Source: Pseudomonas migulae
GTDB taxonomy: Bacteria > Pseudomonadota > Gammaproteobacteria > Pseudomonadales > Pseudomonadaceae
Assembly: GCF_024169315.1 (NCBI RefSeq)
Contig: NZ_JALJWR010000001.1
Location: 6,126,501 to 6,190,500 of the forward strand
Direction: 5' to 3'
DNA length: 64,000 bases
Position numbers and translations under genes: made by a program. Position 1 is the first letter of the stretch; each line of letters starts with the position of its first letter. This document shows positions 18,158 through 28,680 of the stretch, piece by piece. Under the pieces are notes generated by a model, which was not told the origin of the DNA, did not search any database, and was given only the letters and a program-made list of their open reading frames with translations.

Positions 18158-20785
18158 ATGGTTCAAGTTCGCAAACTGGTGTTAGCAATAGCGGCCGCCT
18201 CGGCGCTGTCCTCCGGTATGGCGCATGCCCTCGGACTCGGGGAGCTGACCCTGAAGTCGTCGGTGAACCAGCCGCTGGTGGCGGAAATCGAGTTGCTCGA
18301 CGTCCAGGACCTCACCGCTGCCGAAGTGGTGCCGAGCCTGGCGTATCCTGAAGACTTCATCAGGGCCGGTGTCGACCGTCAGGCATTTCTCAATGATCTG
18401 AGCTTCACTCCGGTGCTCAACCCCAGTGGCAAAAGCATTCTGCGTGTGACATCCAGCAAGCCGCTGTCCGAACCGATGTTTAAATTTCTGGTTCAAGTGA
18501 CGTGGCCCAACGGTCGCCTGCTGCGCGATTACAGCGTGCTGCTCGATCCGTCCAAATTCTCGCCGCAAACCGCTGACGCGGCTGCGCAACCGGCACCGAC
18601 CCAGACGGTCACTGCACCCGTGACCGGCGCCGCCACGCCGACCCAATACACCACCACGCCACGGGATACCCTCTGGGAAATCGCCGCGAAGGCGCGCAAT
18701 GGCGGCTCGGTCCAGCAAACCATGCTGGCCATCCAGGCGCTGAACCCGGATGCGTTCATCAACGGCAACATCAACCTGCTGAAGACCGGCCAGGTCCTGC
18801 GCCTGCCGGATCAGACGCAAGCCACCAGCGTGCCGCAACCCAAGGCCATTGCTGAAGTCGCGGCGCAGAACACCGCGTGGCGGCAGGGTCGTCGTTATGT
18901 AGCGAAGCCCGGGACCGGGCAGCAGCAACTCGACGCGACCAAACGCGCTCGCGGTGAAGGCGCTCCTGCGCAGCCTGCCAAGGACAATTTGAGCCTGGTG
19001 TCCGCCGAGACCGGCAAAGCGGGTGGCAAAGGTGCGGGCGGTGATGCCAAGGCCTTGAGCAACAAGCTGGCCGTGACCCAGGAAAGCCTCGACACGACCC
19101 GTCGTGACAACGCTGAACTGAAAAGCCGCATGACCGATCTGCAAAGCCAGCTGGACAAGCTGCAACGCCTGATCGAACTGAAGAACAATCAACTGGCCAA
19201 GTTGCAGGCTGAAGGGTCTGCTGGCGCGCCGGCTGCTGCGACGACGGCTCCGGCCATCTCGGCCGAATTGAGCCCGAGCCCAGCACCTGTCGCAGCCACG
19301 CCGGCAACACCAGCCCCTGAGGCCACCCCGGCCCCGGCCGAGACGCCGATCGAACCCGCGCCTGCGACATCCGACGAGCAGAAATTCAACGAACTGCTGA
19401 CCAATCCGTGGTTGCTGGGCATGGTCGGTGGCGGAGCGGTGGTTGTGCTGCTGTTGCTGCTGTTACTGGCCCGTCGCCGCAAAGCCCAGCAGGAAGCCGA
19501 GAAACACCTGCGCATGGCCCGTGCCTTGTCCGAGGAGCAGGAGTTCTCCGTTGATCAGGATCTGCCGGAAAGCAGCTTCGAAGGTCTGGAAGTTCCTCCG
19601 CCAAGCGTGAAGCTTGCGACCGCGCCGGCTCCTGCTCCTGCACCAGCGCCGACCCCTGCACCAGCTCCGGCTCCGGTAATTGCGCCAGTAGTGGTGACGC
19701 CGCCGATCGCTGCGCCACTGGTCGCGCCTGCCGCTGAACGCGATGACGACGTACTGGCCAACGCGCAGTCGCACATGGCGGCCGGTCGCCTGAATCAGGC
19801 GGCTGCGTTGCTGGAAGACGGCATCAAGCAAGAGCCTCAGCGCAGTGATCTGCGTCTGAAGCTGATGGAAGTCTACGGTCAGCAGGGCGATCGCGATGCG
19901 TTCGTGGCCCAGGAGCGTCAGCTCGTGGCCAACGGCGAAAACTTCGCCCGTGTCGAAGAACTGAAAACCCGCTTCCCGGCCATGGCTGTCATCGCGGCCG
20001 GTGGCCTGGCTGCAGCGGCCGTCGCTGCGGAACTGGACGCCCAGTACGTCCAGGATCTGTTGAAGGACGAGCCCGAAGCACCGGCACCGGCACTGGCCGA
20101 TGACGACTTCGACAGCGCGTTTGATCTGAGCCTGGATGATCTGGAAACGGCCTCTCCTGCGGTGGTTGCACCTGAGTCGACGCCTGCACCAGAAGCGTTG
20201 GCCGAACTGGAAGAGTTCCCGCTGGACGACGACCTGAGCTTTGAGTCGGTTCTGCAGCAGCAGACCGAAATCAAGGAAAACCTCGACGACCTGTCTGACT
20301 TCGACCTGGACATGGACCTCGGTGCCACGCCTTCGCCGGCAACGCTGGCCGAAGACGATTTCCTGTTGAGCCTGGATGACGACGTCAAGGACTTGCCTGT
20401 TGCCGAAACACCGGCCGTCCCTGAGGTTCCACTGGATGATCTGGAGCTTCCGGCGGATTTCGATCTGTCGCTGGCCGATGAAATGGACGCTCCGGATGCC
20501 TTCGCGGCCGAGCTGGATGACGTCAACGCCGAACTGGATCGTCTGTCCCAGAGCATTGGCGAACCGACCTTCACGGCAGAAGACGCCTTGGCTTCCGCCG
20601 CTGACGAGCCGGAATTCGATTTCCTCTCCGGCACCGACGAAGTCGCCACCAAGCTCGATCTGGCCCAGGCCTACATCGACATGGGCGACGCCGACGGCGC
20701 GCGGGACATCCTCAACGAAGTCGTGACCGAGGGTGATGCGGGTCAGAAGAGCGAAGCCAAGGAAATGCTTGCGCGTCTGGCTTGA
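18158..20785 (+). CDS. fimV: FimV/HubP-family polar organiser
   Basis: An 875-residue inner-membrane protein needed in Pseudomonas for type IV pilus assembly, twitching and polar signalling. A signal peptide (about 1-24) precedes the periplasmic FimV core (GLGELTLKSSVNQPLVAEIE). A LysM-like peptidoglycan-binding motif (about 165-215), a coiled coil (about 300-350) and a Pro/Ala linker follow. One membrane helix of Leu and Val lies near residue 425. The cytoplasmic part has TPR-like repeats, acidic DL/DD-rich segments and the C-terminal FimV domain (KLDLAQAYIDMGDADGARD). ATG 18158 follows AAAGGATGAGGCT. A terminator follows. Confidence 0.97.
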   Translation: MVQVRKLVLAIAAASALSSGMAHALGLGELTLKSSVNQPLVAEIELLDVQDLTAAEVVPSLAYPEDFIRAGVDRQAFLNDLSFTPVLNPSGKSILRVTSSKPLSEPMFKFLVQVTWPNGRLLRDYSVLLDPSKFSPQTADAAAQPAPTQTVTAPVTGAATPTQYTTTPRDTLWEIAAKARNGGSVQQTMLAIQALNPDAFINGNINLLKTGQVLRLPDQTQATSVPQPKAIAEVAAQNTAWRQGRRYVAKPGTGQQQLDATKRARGEGAPAQPAKDNLSLVSAETGKAGGKGAGGDAKALSNKLAVTQESLDTTRRDNAELKSRMTDLQSQLDKLQRLIELKNNQLAKLQAEGSAGAPAAATTAPAISAELSPSPAPVAATPATPAPEATPAPAETPIEPAPATSDEQKFNELLTNPWLLGMVGGGAVVVLLLLLLLARRRKAQQEAEKHLRMARALSEEQEFSVDQDLPESSFEGLEVPPPSVKLATAPAPAPAPAPTPAPAPAPVIAPVVVTPPIAAPLVAPAAERDDDVLANAQSHMAAGRLNQAAALLEDGIKQEPQRSDLRLKLMEVYGQQGDRDAFVAQERQLVANGENFARVEELKTRFPAMAVIAAGGLAAAAVAAELDAQYVQDLLKDEPEAPAPALADDDFDSAFDLSLDDLETASPAVVAPESTPAPEALAELEEFPLDDDLSFESVLQQQTEIKENLDDLSDFDLDMDLGATPSPATLAEDDFLLSLDDDVKDLPVAETPAVPEVPLDDLELPADFDLSLADEMDAPDAFAAELDDVNAELDRLSQSIGEPTFTAEDALASAADEPEFDFLSGTDEVATKLDLAQAYIDMGDADGARDILNEVVTEGDAGQKSEAKEMLARLA

Positions 20786-20805
20786 TTGATCGGTAAGGCG
20801 TTAAC

Positions 20806-20840
20806 AAAACGGCAGCCCATTGAGGCTGCCGTTTTTGTTT
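20806..20840. terminator. bidirectional terminator after fimV
   Basis: AAAACGGCAGCC and GGCTGCCGTTTTTG form a perfect hairpin with a six-base loop. It lies between fimV and the convergent M24 gene and has A- and T-runs on both sides. Confidence 0.92.
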
Positions 20841-20895
20841 GTGTCGTGTTGCTGTGGTGTCTTTTGGATCCGACTTGCCCGCGAAGCTTTTTGCC

Positions 20896-21558
20896 TCAGG
20901 CCAGCAAGTCCTCATAAAACGCACCAAACGGGCGGGTAGGGTGTGCGATCTGGATTTCCAGAATCCACAGCCCGACATTCGGGCACTCCTCGAAATTGCC
21001 CAAATCCCCGGCTCGATAAATCGCATGGGGGAAATCACTGACCCGATGCCCCTTGATTTCCAGGTTCAACTTCCAGCCCATCGCTGTCGCCTGTTCGTCG
21101 GCGTAACGGTACAGCTCAGGGCCAGCCACCTGTCGGGTGCGCCAGTAATCGTGGACCTGATCGAACAAAGTCTTGGCTGCCGTCGCGCACGCCTTCATCT
21201 CGGGATCGTCGCCGACGACAAACGTTGCGCCAGAGTCGCCTTCATGGCGATCCCAGACCACGCCGAGGTCGATAAAGAAAATGTCGTTCTCAGCCAGTAC
21301 CGGATCGCCTTCGGAGCGTTGCTTGAAAGTTTTCAGGGTGTTTTCGCCAAAACGGATCTTCGAGGGGTGCCAGATGCGATCCATCCCCAGCTCGTTCAAG
21401 ACTTCAAGGCTCATGGTCAGCGCCTCGGATTCGCGCATGCCGGGTTTGATGCGTCGGGCCATTTCGTCGATGGCTTCCCACGTCTTGCGTTTGGCGTGCA
21501 GCATGCCGTCCAGGCTGTAAGCCAGGCCGACGGCTTCTTTGAGGAGTGCGGTCATCAT
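20896..21558 (-). CDS. M24-family metallopeptidase-like protein (Xaa-Pro aminopeptidase fold)
   Basis: A 220-residue protein with the pita-bread fold of methionine/prolyl aminopeptidases. Visible are the N-terminal helix region IKPGMRESEA, the strand with the first metal Asp in FFIDLGVVWDRHEGDSGATF, and a His-containing segment IKGHRVSDFPHAIY. It lacks the N-terminal creatinase domain and is shorter than full aminopeptidase P, so it may be a minimal or non-standard M24 enzyme. Two adjacent ATGs (21558 and 21555) are possible starts; neither has a strong ribosome site. It is convergent with fimV and divergent from truA. Confidence 0.85.
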   Translation of the reverse strand: MMTALLKEAVGLAYSLDGMLHAKRKTWEAIDEMARRIKPGMRESEALTMSLEVLNELGMDRIWHPSKIRFGENTLKTFKQRSEGDPVLAENDIFFIDLGVVWDRHEGDSGATFVVGDDPEMKACATAAKTLFDQVHDYWRTRQVAGPELYRYADEQATAMGWKLNLEIKGHRVSDFPHAIYRAGDLGNFEECPNVGLWILEIQIAHPTRPFGAFYEDLLA

Positions 21559-21714
21559 CAGGTCTCGGTGGGTTTCTATTTATTCGTTGTGTAGTTATCT
21601 ATATAGCGAAGTCAGCATGGGCACTGCAACGGCACAAACGACACGCGCCTCTGGCGTCCCGGTCCGGCGGCCTTATAATGCCCGCCTTTGCGTTGATCAG
21701 CAGGCTGTTACTCC

Positions 21715-22569
21715 TTGGCAAATATAGATAACCCGGCTGCCGAAATGGCGGCTGACGGCTTTTTCCGCATCGCCTTGGGCGTTGAATACAAAGGTTCGCG
21801 CTTTCGCGGCTGGCAGCGTCAGGCGTCCGGTGTGCTCACGGTGCAGGAAACCCTGGAGAAGGCCTTGTCCAAAGTCGCCGATTCACCGGTGTCACTGCTC
21901 TGCGCCGGGCGTACGGACGCGGGCGTGCATGCGTGCGGTCAGGTGGTGCATTTCGATACGCAGGTCGAGCGTTCGATGAAAGCCTGGGTCATGGGTGCCA
22001 ACATCAACTTGCCCCACGACGTCAGCGTCAGTTGGGCCAAGGTCATGCCGGCGCATTTCCATGCGCGGTTCAAGGCCATTGCCCGGCGCTATCGCTACGT
22101 GATCTACAACGATCAGATCCGCCCGGCGCACCTGAACGAAGAAATCACCTGGAATCACCGCCCCCTCGACGTCGAGCGCATGGCCGAGGCCGCGCAATAC
22201 CTGGTTGGCACCCACGATTTCAGTGCTTTCCGCGCGGGCCAGTGCCAGGCCAAGTCGCCGATCAAGGAACTGCATCATCTGCGTGTCACGCGACACGGCA
22301 AGATGATTGTGCTGGATATCCGCGCCAGCGCCTTCCTGCACCACATGGTGCGCAACATTGCCGGTGTATTGATGACCATTGGCGCTGGCGAGCGTCCGGT
22401 GGAGTGGATGAAAGAAGTCCTCGAGAGCCGGATTCGCCGCTCCGGCGGGGTGACGGCGCACCCATTCGGCCTGTATCTGGTGCAGGTCGAGTACCGCGAC
22501 GAGTTCGAATTGCCCGAGCGTTACATCGGTCCACACTTCTTGACCGGTTTCGCCGAACTTGACGGCTGA
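21715..22569 (+). CDS. truA: tRNA pseudouridine(38-40) synthase
   Basis: Makes pseudouridine in the anticodon stem-loop of many tRNAs. The catalytic Asp is in CAGRTDAGVHACGQVVHF, and the family motifs RRYRYVIYN and SAFLHHMVRNIAGVL are present. The start is uncertain: a TTG at 21715 (284 residues) keeps residues that read as coding, while the ATG at 21745 has no ribosome site. I report the longer form. It heads a run of biosynthetic genes reaching purF; the spacing to trpF is 63 bases. Confidence 0.93.
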   Translation: MANIDNPAAEMAADGFFRIALGVEYKGSRFRGWQRQASGVLTVQETLEKALSKVADSPVSLLCAGRTDAGVHACGQVVHFDTQVERSMKAWVMGANINLPHDVSVSWAKVMPAHFHARFKAIARRYRYVIYNDQIRPAHLNEEITWNHRPLDVERMAEAAQYLVGTHDFSAFRAGQCQAKSPIKELHHLRVTRHGKMIVLDIRASAFLHHMVRNIAGVLMTIGAGERPVEWMKEVLESRIRRSGGVTAHPFGLYLVQVEYRDEFELPERYIGPHFLTGFAELDG

Positions 22570-22632
22570 CGCCCTCGAACGCATTTGTTACCATCCGGGA
22601 CTTTCCCGGATATGCCCTGAGGTTTTATCGAC

Positions 22633-23256
22633 ATGTCAGCCGTTCGCAGCAAGATTTGCGGGATTACCCGCATAGAAGACGCGTTGGCAGCGGTCGAGGC
22701 TGGTGCGGATGCGATCGGGTTTGTGTTTTACGCCAAGAGCCCGCGGGCGGTGACGTTCCAGCAGGCGCGCGACATCATCAAGGCGCTGCCGCCGTTCGTG
22801 ACCACCGTAGGTTTGTTCGTCAATGTCAGCCGTTGCGAGTTGGGCGAACTGCTCGACGCCGTGCCGCTGGACTTGCTGCAGTTCCATGGCGACGAAACCG
22901 TTGACGACTGTGAAGGCTGGCACCGGCCGTACATCAAGGCGCTGCGGGTCAAGGCCGGCGACGACATTGCGGCAGCATGCAATGCGTTCCCAAGTGCCAG
23001 CGGAATCCTGCTCGACGCCTACGTCGAAGGCATACCCGGCGGAACCGGCGAAGCATTCGACTGGTCTCTGATACCGCAAGGCTTGAGCAAACCGATCATC
23101 CTGGCGGGCGGTTTGACGCCGGACAACGTCGCCGAGGCGATTGCCCGGGTCCGGCCTTACGCCGTGGACGTCAGCGGTGGGGTAGAGGCGAGCAGGGGCA
23201 TCAAGGATCACGCAAAGATTCAGGCATTCATCAAGGCTGTACGCAGTAGCACGTAG
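22633..23256 (+). CDS. trpF: phosphoribosylanthranilate isomerase
   Basis: Third step of tryptophan synthesis from chorismate: isomerises N-(5-phosphoribosyl)anthranilate. The 207-residue TIM barrel shows the catalytic Cys in [19 protein letters not shown] on the central strand, and the phosphate loops [10 protein letters not shown] and [11 protein letters not shown] 22633 follows TGAGGTTTTATCGAC. As in other pseudomonads it lies apart from other trp genes, between truA and accD. Confidence 0.97.
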   Translation: MSAVRSKICGITRIEDALAAVEAGADAIGFVFYAKSPRAVTFQQARDIIKALPPFVTTVGLFVNVSRCELGELLDAVPLDLLQFHGDETVDDCEGWHRPYIKALRVKAGDDIAAACNAFPSASGILLDAYVEGIPGGTGEAFDWSLIPQGLSKPIILAGGLTPDNVAEAIARVRPYAVDVSGGVEASRGIKDHAKIQAFIKAVRSST

Positions 23257-23465
23257 TTGATGTGACGGCTGGCAGACTGCCGCCGTCCCAAAATGCACTG
23301 CGCTGCACAAAGCAGGCACGGCTGAGGATTGATGGGTTGTACGCAGGTCACGCTTCACTGACCCGGCCATCCACCGATCATCGCCACACACATGAATTTA
23401 GCTCAAGGGCATACGCGGGGCTGCGAACCAGAGCGTTCGGGCCGCCGGTACTGGAGAAAGAAAGC

Positions 23466-24386
23466 ATGAGCAACTGGTTAGTAGACAAACTGATCCCTTC
23501 GATCATGCGTTCCGAGGTCAAGAAGAGCTCGGTGCCTGAAGGTCTGTGGCACAAATGCCCGTCTTGCGAGGCTGTGCTGTATCGTCCGGAGCTGGAAAAG
23601 ACCCTGGACGTTTGCCCCAAGTGCAACCACCACATGCGTATCGGCGCACGCGCCCGTATCGACATTTTCCTCGACGCCGAAGGCCGCAATGAGCTGGGTG
23701 CGGACCTGGAGCCGGTCGATCGCCTGAAATTCCGTGACGGCAAGAAGTACAAGGACCGCCTGACCGCTGCGCAAAAGCAGACTGGCGAGAAAGACGCACT
23801 GATCTCCATGAGCGGCACCCTGCTGGGCATGCCGGTGGTGGTTTCGGCGTTTGAATTCTCCTTCATGGGCGGTTCCATGGGCGCCATCGTTGGTGAGCGC
23901 TTCGTGCGCGCCGCCAACTACGCCCTGGAAAACAAATGCCCGATGATCTGCTTCGCCGCCTCCGGTGGTGCGCGGATGCAGGAAGCCCTGATCTCCCTGA
24001 TGCAAATGGCCAAGACCTCTGCGGTGCTGGCGCGTCTGCGTGAAGAAGGCATTCCGTTCATCTCCGTCCTGACCGACCCGGTCTACGGCGGCGTTTCCGC
24101 CAGCCTGGCGATGCTCGGCGACGTGATCGTCGGCGAGCCGAAAGCCCTGATCGGCTTCGCCGGTCCGCGCGTGATCGAGCAAACCGTTCGTGAAAAACTG
24201 CCGGAAGGCTTCCAGCGCAGCGAATTCCTGCTGGAGCACGGTGCGATCGACATGATCATTCACCGTCAGGAACTGCGTCCGCGTCTGGGCAACCTGCTGG
24301 CGCAACTGACCGGCAAGCCGACGCCGAAATTCGTCGCTGCACCCATCGAACCGATCGTGGTTCCGCCGGTGCCTGCAAACATATGA
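23466..24386 (+). CDS. accD: acetyl-CoA carboxylase carboxyltransferase subunit beta
   Basis: Part of the carboxyltransferase that makes malonyl-CoA for fatty acid synthesis. The 306-residue protein has an N-terminal zinc ribbon with Cys 31, 34, 50 and 53 (CPSC...CPKC) and the crotonase-like body with [16 protein letters not shown] and [12 protein letters not shown] 23466 ([12 protein letters not shown]) is the family start, with AGAAAGC just before. About 210 bases separate it from trpF; this gap has no gene I can support. Its stop overlaps the folC start by 4 bases (ATGA), so translation is probably coupled. Confidence 0.98.
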   Translation: MSNWLVDKLIPSIMRSEVKKSSVPEGLWHKCPSCEAVLYRPELEKTLDVCPKCNHHMRIGARARIDIFLDAEGRNELGADLEPVDRLKFRDGKKYKDRLTAAQKQTGEKDALISMSGTLLGMPVVVSAFEFSFMGGSMGAIVGERFVRAANYALENKCPMICFAASGGARMQEALISLMQMAKTSAVLARLREEGIPFISVLTDPVYGGVSASLAMLGDVIVGEPKALIGFAGPRVIEQTVREKLPEGFQRSEFLLEHGAIDMIIHRQELRPRLGNLLAQLTGKPTPKFVAAPIEPIVVPPVPANI

Positions 24387-25690
24387 CCCAACGCACCCTT
24401 GGCGAGTGGCTCGCCTACCTTGAGCAGTTGCACCCTTCGGCCATCGACATGGGGCTGGAGCGCTCGCAACAGGTAGCGTCCCGCATGGGACTGGGCAAGC
24501 CGGCACCTCGGGTGATCACGGTCACCGGCACCAACGGCAAGGGTTCTACCTGCGCATTCGTGGCTTCGTTGCTGCGGGCGCAGGGCCTGAAAGTCGGTGT
24601 CTACAATTCTCCGCACTTGCTGCGTTACAACGAGCGGGTGCAGGTCAACGGCGTCGAAGCGACCGACGCCGAGCTGTGTGAAGCCTTCGCCGCAGTAGAA
24701 GCCGGTCGTGGCGACACTTCCCTGACGTATTTCGAGATGGGCACCCTGGCGGCGTTCTGGCTGTTTCAACAGTCCGGACTTGATGCTGTGGTGCTGGAAG
24801 TCGGCCTGGGCGGGCGTCTGGACACGGTCAACGTGGTGGATGCCGACATGGCACTGGTGACCAGCATCGGCGTTGATCACGCCGATTATCTGGGCGACAC
24901 CCGTGAATCCGTGGCCTACGAAAAAGCCGGCATCTTCCGCCAGGGCGCGCCTGCGCTCTGTGGCGATCTGAATCCTCCTCAACCTCTGCTGGATAAAGCG
25001 CGCGAGCTGGCTTGCCCGTTTTTCCTGCGTGGGCGCGATTTTGACCTCGGCGTGACCGATCACAACTGGCAATGGCGCGGTCTTGACGCTCAAGGGCAAG
25101 GTGTCGAGTTGCATGATTTGCCATTGCTCGATCTGCCGATGGAAAACGCCGCGCTGGCGTTGCAAGCCTATCTGCTGCTCGGTTTGCCTTGGGTGGATGC
25201 GCAAATTGTTGATGCCCTGAAAGCTACGAAAGTGGTCGGGCGTCTCGATCGCAGGCAGTTCGACTGGCAGGGCAAGCGCCTGAACCTGTTGCTGGATGTG
25301 GGGCATAACCCCCATGCGGCCGAATATCTGGCTCGTCGTCTGGCGAGCCGACCACCGGCCGGCAAGCGTCTGGCCGTATTTGGATTGCTGGCGGACAAGG
25401 ATCTGGATGGTGTTGTCGGCGAATTGAATGCTAGTGTCCAGCACTGGGCTGTTGCGCCGCTGGATTCGCCGCGGGCGCGGCCGGTTGCCGATTTGCACGG
25501 GGCGTTGCAGAGCCTTGGCGCTTCAGTAACGTCCTATGACAGCGTGGCCGCGGCCCTGGAAGGGCAGTGCGCGCTGGCGACGAGCGACGACGAGATTCTG
25601 TTGTTCGGATCATTTTATTGTGTTGCCGAGGCCCTTGAATGGCTGGCCCGGCGCTCCACGGAGGAAGCGGCAAATGGCATTGCTGGATAA
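24383..25690 (+). CDS. folC: bifunctional folylpolyglutamate / dihydrofolate synthase
   Basis: Adds glutamate to dihydropteroate and tetrahydrofolate with ATP. The 435-residue Mur-ligase-like protein has the P-loop GTNGKGST at residues 49-56, [11 protein letters not shown] with substrate contacts, [14 protein letters not shown], and [15 protein letters not shown] at the start of the C-terminal domain. It overlaps accD by 4 bases and the next gene by 17, a compact operon seen in gamma-proteobacteria (accD-folC-dedD-cvpA-purF). Confidence 0.97.
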   Translation: MTQRTLGEWLAYLEQLHPSAIDMGLERSQQVASRMGLGKPAPRVITVTGTNGKGSTCAFVASLLRAQGLKVGVYNSPHLLRYNERVQVNGVEATDAELCEAFAAVEAGRGDTSLTYFEMGTLAAFWLFQQSGLDAVVLEVGLGGRLDTVNVVDADMALVTSIGVDHADYLGDTRESVAYEKAGIFRQGAPALCGDLNPPQPLLDKARELACPFFLRGRDFDLGVTDHNWQWRGLDAQGQGVELHDLPLLDLPMENAALALQAYLLLGLPWVDAQIVDALKATKVVGRLDRRQFDWQGKRLNLLLDVGHNPHAAEYLARRLASRPPAGKRLAVFGLLADKDLDGVVGELNASVQHWAVAPLDSPRARPVADLHGALQSLGASVTSYDSVAAALEGQCALATSDDEILLFGSFYCVAEALEWLARRSTEEAANGIAG

Positions 25691-26339
25691 GGCTTACAAA
25701 CAGCGGATGGTCGGCGCCCTGGTGCTGGTGGCGCTGGCAGTGATTTTCCTGCCGATGCTGTTTTCCCGTCAGGATGAGCAGCGGCAGGTCACGGTCGAAG
25801 CACCGGCTGCGCCGCAGGCGCCTTCTGTCCCTCAGGTTCAGGTTGAACCGGTGGTCGTGCCCGAACCTCAAGCCTTGCCGCAAGAGCCCGTGCCGAGCGA
25901 TGACGACATCGCGCAGCAGGAAGAGCCATCGATACCCGTCGCACCGACAGCGCCCGTCGCACCTGCGCCTGTCGCGAAACCGGTAGCGCCACCTCCGGCA
26001 CCGGCTCCGGTCAGCAAACCAACGACCGCGCCGAGCCAGCCGATTACCGCCGCACCGGGCAAACCGGACACGACTCAAAGCCGCGTCGATGCCAATGGCC
26101 TGTCGGTCAGCTGGTCGGTGCAACTGGCCAGCCTGTCGAACCGTGCCAGCGCAGAAAACCTGCAAAAAACCCTGCGCAGCCAGGGTTACAACGCCTATAT
26201 CCGGACTGCCGATGGCAAGAATAGGGTGTTCGTCGGACCGCTGATCGAGCGTGCGGAAGCCGATCGTCTGCGTGACTTGTTGAACCGTCAGCAGAACCTC
26301 AAGGGTTTTGTGGTGCGCTTCCAGCCTGAGCGCGGTTGA
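25674..26339 (+). CDS. dedD: SPOR-domain cell-division protein (DedD-like)
   Basis: A 221-residue inner-membrane protein. One membrane segment (about residues 12-30, GALVLVALAVIFLPML) is followed by a Pro/Ala/Val-rich periplasmic linker and a C-terminal SPOR domain (about 140-221) with VQLASLSNRASAENLQKTL and the RVFVGPLIERAEAD strand. SPOR domains bind denuded glycan at the division septum. The ATG lies inside the end of folC, with GAGGAAGCGG before it. Context matches dedD between folC and cvpA; the symbol is assigned from that. Confidence 0.9.
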   Translation: MALLDKAYKQRMVGALVLVALAVIFLPMLFSRQDEQRQVTVEAPAAPQAPSVPQVQVEPVVVPEPQALPQEPVPSDDDIAQQEEPSIPVAPTAPVAPAPVAKPVAPPPAPAPVSKPTTAPSQPITAAPGKPDTTQSRVDANGLSVSWSVQLASLSNRASAENLQKTLRSQGYNAYIRTADGKNRVFVGPLIERAEADRLRDLLNRQQNLKGFVVRFQPERG

Positions 26340-26438
26340 AAACTATCGCCCCGATTTGAAATGCACTGACAATCGCAGCTTACCGATAAGCATGGGCTCT
26401 GCTAAAATGCGCCGCCTTATCCGTCTGTAGGCTGCACT

Positions 26439-26999
26439 GTGCCATTTACCTGGGTTGACTGGGCGATCGTTGCAATCATCGCCATCTCCGCATTGATCAG
26501 TCTGAGCCGCGGCTTCGTCAAGGAAGCATTATCGCTGGTGACCTGGATCATCGCAGGAGTCGTCGCCTGGATGTTCGGTGGTGCATTGTCCGAGTACCTC
26601 GCCGGATACATCGAAACGCCATCGGCTCGCGTGATCGCGGGCTGCGCAATAATGTTTGTCGCCACGCTGATCGTAGGCGCAATGATCAATTATCTTATCG
26701 GCGAATTGGTTCGCGTCACCGGGTTGTCCGGGACCGATCGATTCCTCGGCATGGCCTTCGGCGCCGCGCGTGGCGTGTTGCTGGTGGTCGTGGCGGTCGG
26801 GCTGTTGAGCCTGGGGCCGGTACAGCAGGACGGGTGGTGGCAACAGTCGCAGCTCGTGCCAAAATTTCTATTGGTCGCAGACTGGTCCAAAAACCTGATC
26901 CTTGGGTGGAGCAGTCAGTGGCTTGCCAGCGGTATCAGCGTACCCGCTGAAATACCGTTCAAGGAGCACCTCTTGCCGACGGCCAAAACGCCTCAGTGA
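26439..26999 (+). CDS. cvpA: CvpA-family membrane protein
   Basis: A 186-residue polytopic protein with about four hydrophobic segments (near residues 5-25, 28-48, 62-85 and 100-122). The N-terminus PFTWVDWAIVAIIAISALIS and the motif LSRGFVKEALSLVTWI are typical of CvpA, known from E. coli as needed for colicin V production and bile or envelope stress. The start is GTG 26439; no ATG precedes it in the conserved part. It lies 41 bases before purF, as in many gamma-proteobacteria. Confidence 0.95.
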   Translation: MPFTWVDWAIVAIIAISALISLSRGFVKEALSLVTWIIAGVVAWMFGGALSEYLAGYIETPSARVIAGCAIMFVATLIVGAMINYLIGELVRVTGLSGTDRFLGMAFGAARGVLLVVVAVGLLSLGPVQQDGWWQQSQLVPKFLLVADWSKNLILGWSSQWLASGISVPAEIPFKEHLLPTAKTPQ

Positions 27000-27040
27000 G
27001 TTGTGTTCAGTTCAGATCCATTAAGTAGGGGTTGCGTCGC

Positions 27041-28546
27041 ATGTGTGGCATCGTCGGTATCGTCGGTAAGTCGAACGTCAATCAGGCGCTGTATGACGCG
27101 CTAACCGTCCTCCAGCACCGCGGCCAGGACGCTGCCGGTATCGTGACCAGCCATGACGGCCGGTTATTCCTGCGCAAGGACAACGGCCTGGTGCGTGACG
27201 TGTTCCATCAGCGTCACATGCAGCGTCTGGTTGGCCACATGGGCATTGGCCATGTGCGTTATCCGACCGCGGGCAGCTCGACTTCGGCCGAAGCTCAACC
27301 GTTTTACGTCAACTCGCCTTACGGCATCACCCTGGCGCACAACGGTAACCTGACCAACGTTGAACAGCTGGCCAAGGAGATTTACGAATCTGACCTGCGC
27401 CACGTCAACACCAACTCCGATTCGGAAGTGCTGCTGAACGTGTTCGCGCACGAACTGGCCCAGCGCGGCAAGCTGCAGCCAACCGAAGAAGACGTGTTCG
27501 CTGCCGTCACTGACGTGCACAACCGTTGCGTCGGTGGTTACGCCGTTGTTGCGATGGTGACCGGCTACGGCATCGTCGGTTTCCGCGACCCGCACGGCAT
27601 CCGCCCGATCGTCTTCGGTCAGCGTCACACCGACGAAGGCGTCGAGTACATGATCGCCTCCGAAAGCGTGTCCCTGGACGTGCTCGGTTTCACCCTGATT
27701 CGCGACCTGGCACCGGGCGAAGCGGTCTACATCACTGAAGACGGCAAGCTGCACACCCGTCAGTGTGCGACCAACCCGTCCCTGACCCCGTGCATCTTCG
27801 AACACGTCTACCTGGCGCGTCCGGATTCGATCATCGACGGCGTGTCGGTCTACAAGGCCCGTCTGCGCATGGGTGAGAAACTCGCCGAGAAGATCCTGCG
27901 CGAGCGTCCTGATCACGACATCGACGTGGTTATTCCGATTCCGGACACCAGCCGCACCGCGGCGCTGGAGCTGGCGAACCACCTGGGCGTCAAGTTCCGC
28001 GAAGGCTTCGTGAAGAACCGCTACATCGGCCGCACCTTCATCATGCCGGGGCAGGCTGCGCGGAAAAAATCCGTACGCCAGAAGCTCAACGCCATCGAAC
28101 TGGAATTCCGCGGCAAGAACGTGATGCTGGTGGACGACTCGATCGTTCGCGGCACCACTTGCAAGCAGATCATCCAGATGGCCCGCGAAGCCGGCGCCAA
28201 GAACGTCTACTTCTGCTCCGCGGCACCGGCCGTTCGCTACCCGAACGTCTACGGTATTGACATGCCAAGCGCTCACGAACTGATCGCCCACAACCGTTCG
28301 ACTCAGGACGTGGCGGATCTGATCGGCGCTGACTGGCTGATCTATCAGGACTTGCCTGACTTGATCGAAGCGGTCGGTGGCGGCAAGATCAAGATCGACA
28401 AGTTCGATTGCGCGGTGTTCGACGGCCAGTACGTCACCGGCGACGTCGACGAGGCTTACCTGAACAAGATCGAGCAGGCACGTAACGATGCCTCCAAGGT
28501 CAAGACGCAGGCAGTCAGTGCGATCATCGATCTGTACAACAACTGA
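27041..28546 (+). CDS. purF: amidophosphoribosyltransferase
   Basis: First committed step of purine synthesis: PRPP plus glutamine gives phosphoribosylamine. The 501-residue enzyme begins MCGIVGIVG, with the catalytic Cys2 of the Ntn glutaminase domain. The phosphoribosyltransferase domain has [16 protein letters not shown] for PRPP binding. ATG 27041 is chosen over upstream in-frame codons because Cys must follow the initiator Met. Confidence 0.98.
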   Translation: MCGIVGIVGKSNVNQALYDALTVLQHRGQDAAGIVTSHDGRLFLRKDNGLVRDVFHQRHMQRLVGHMGIGHVRYPTAGSSTSAEAQPFYVNSPYGITLAHNGNLTNVEQLAKEIYESDLRHVNTNSDSEVLLNVFAHELAQRGKLQPTEEDVFAAVTDVHNRCVGGYAVVAMVTGYGIVGFRDPHGIRPIVFGQRHTDEGVEYMIASESVSLDVLGFTLIRDLAPGEAVYITEDGKLHTRQCATNPSLTPCIFEHVYLARPDSIIDGVSVYKARLRMGEKLAEKILRERPDHDIDVVIPIPDTSRTAALELANHLGVKFREGFVKNRYIGRTFIMPGQAARKKSVRQKLNAIELEFRGKNVMLVDDSIVRGTTCKQIIQMAREAGAKNVYFCSAAPAVRYPNVYGIDMPSAHELIAHNRSTQDVADLIGADWLIYQDLPDLIEAVGGGKIKIDKFDCAVFDGQYVTGDVDEAYLNKIEQARNDASKVKTQAVSAIIDLYNN

Positions 28547-28559
28547 GTAAACGAGCGGC

Positions 28560-28635
28560 CTGTAGGAGCGAGGTTTGCCCGCGAAGCTTTTGGCGTCCCC
28601 AAAGGCCCCTTCGCGGGCAAGCCATGCTCCTACAG
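28560..28635. repeat. REP-type inverted repeat between purF and metZ
   Basis: CTGTAGGAGCGAGG with TTTGCCCGCGAAG at the left is mirrored by CTTCGCGGGCAAGCC with GCTCCTACAG at the right. Confidence 0.9.
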
Positions 28636-28680
28636 GCCGGTTTTGTATCTACTGATTAGAGCAAGGCAAGGAGTGACAGC

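Noticed and set aside
20874..20886. Single REP half-site CTTGCCCGCGAAG near the M24 gene end
   Set aside because: Only one arm is present, so it is not reported as a full element.
22633..28546. Purine or tryptophan riboswitch or leader before trpF or purF
   Set aside because: No conserved aptamer pattern, Trp-rich leader peptide or alternative hairpins could be seen in the gaps.
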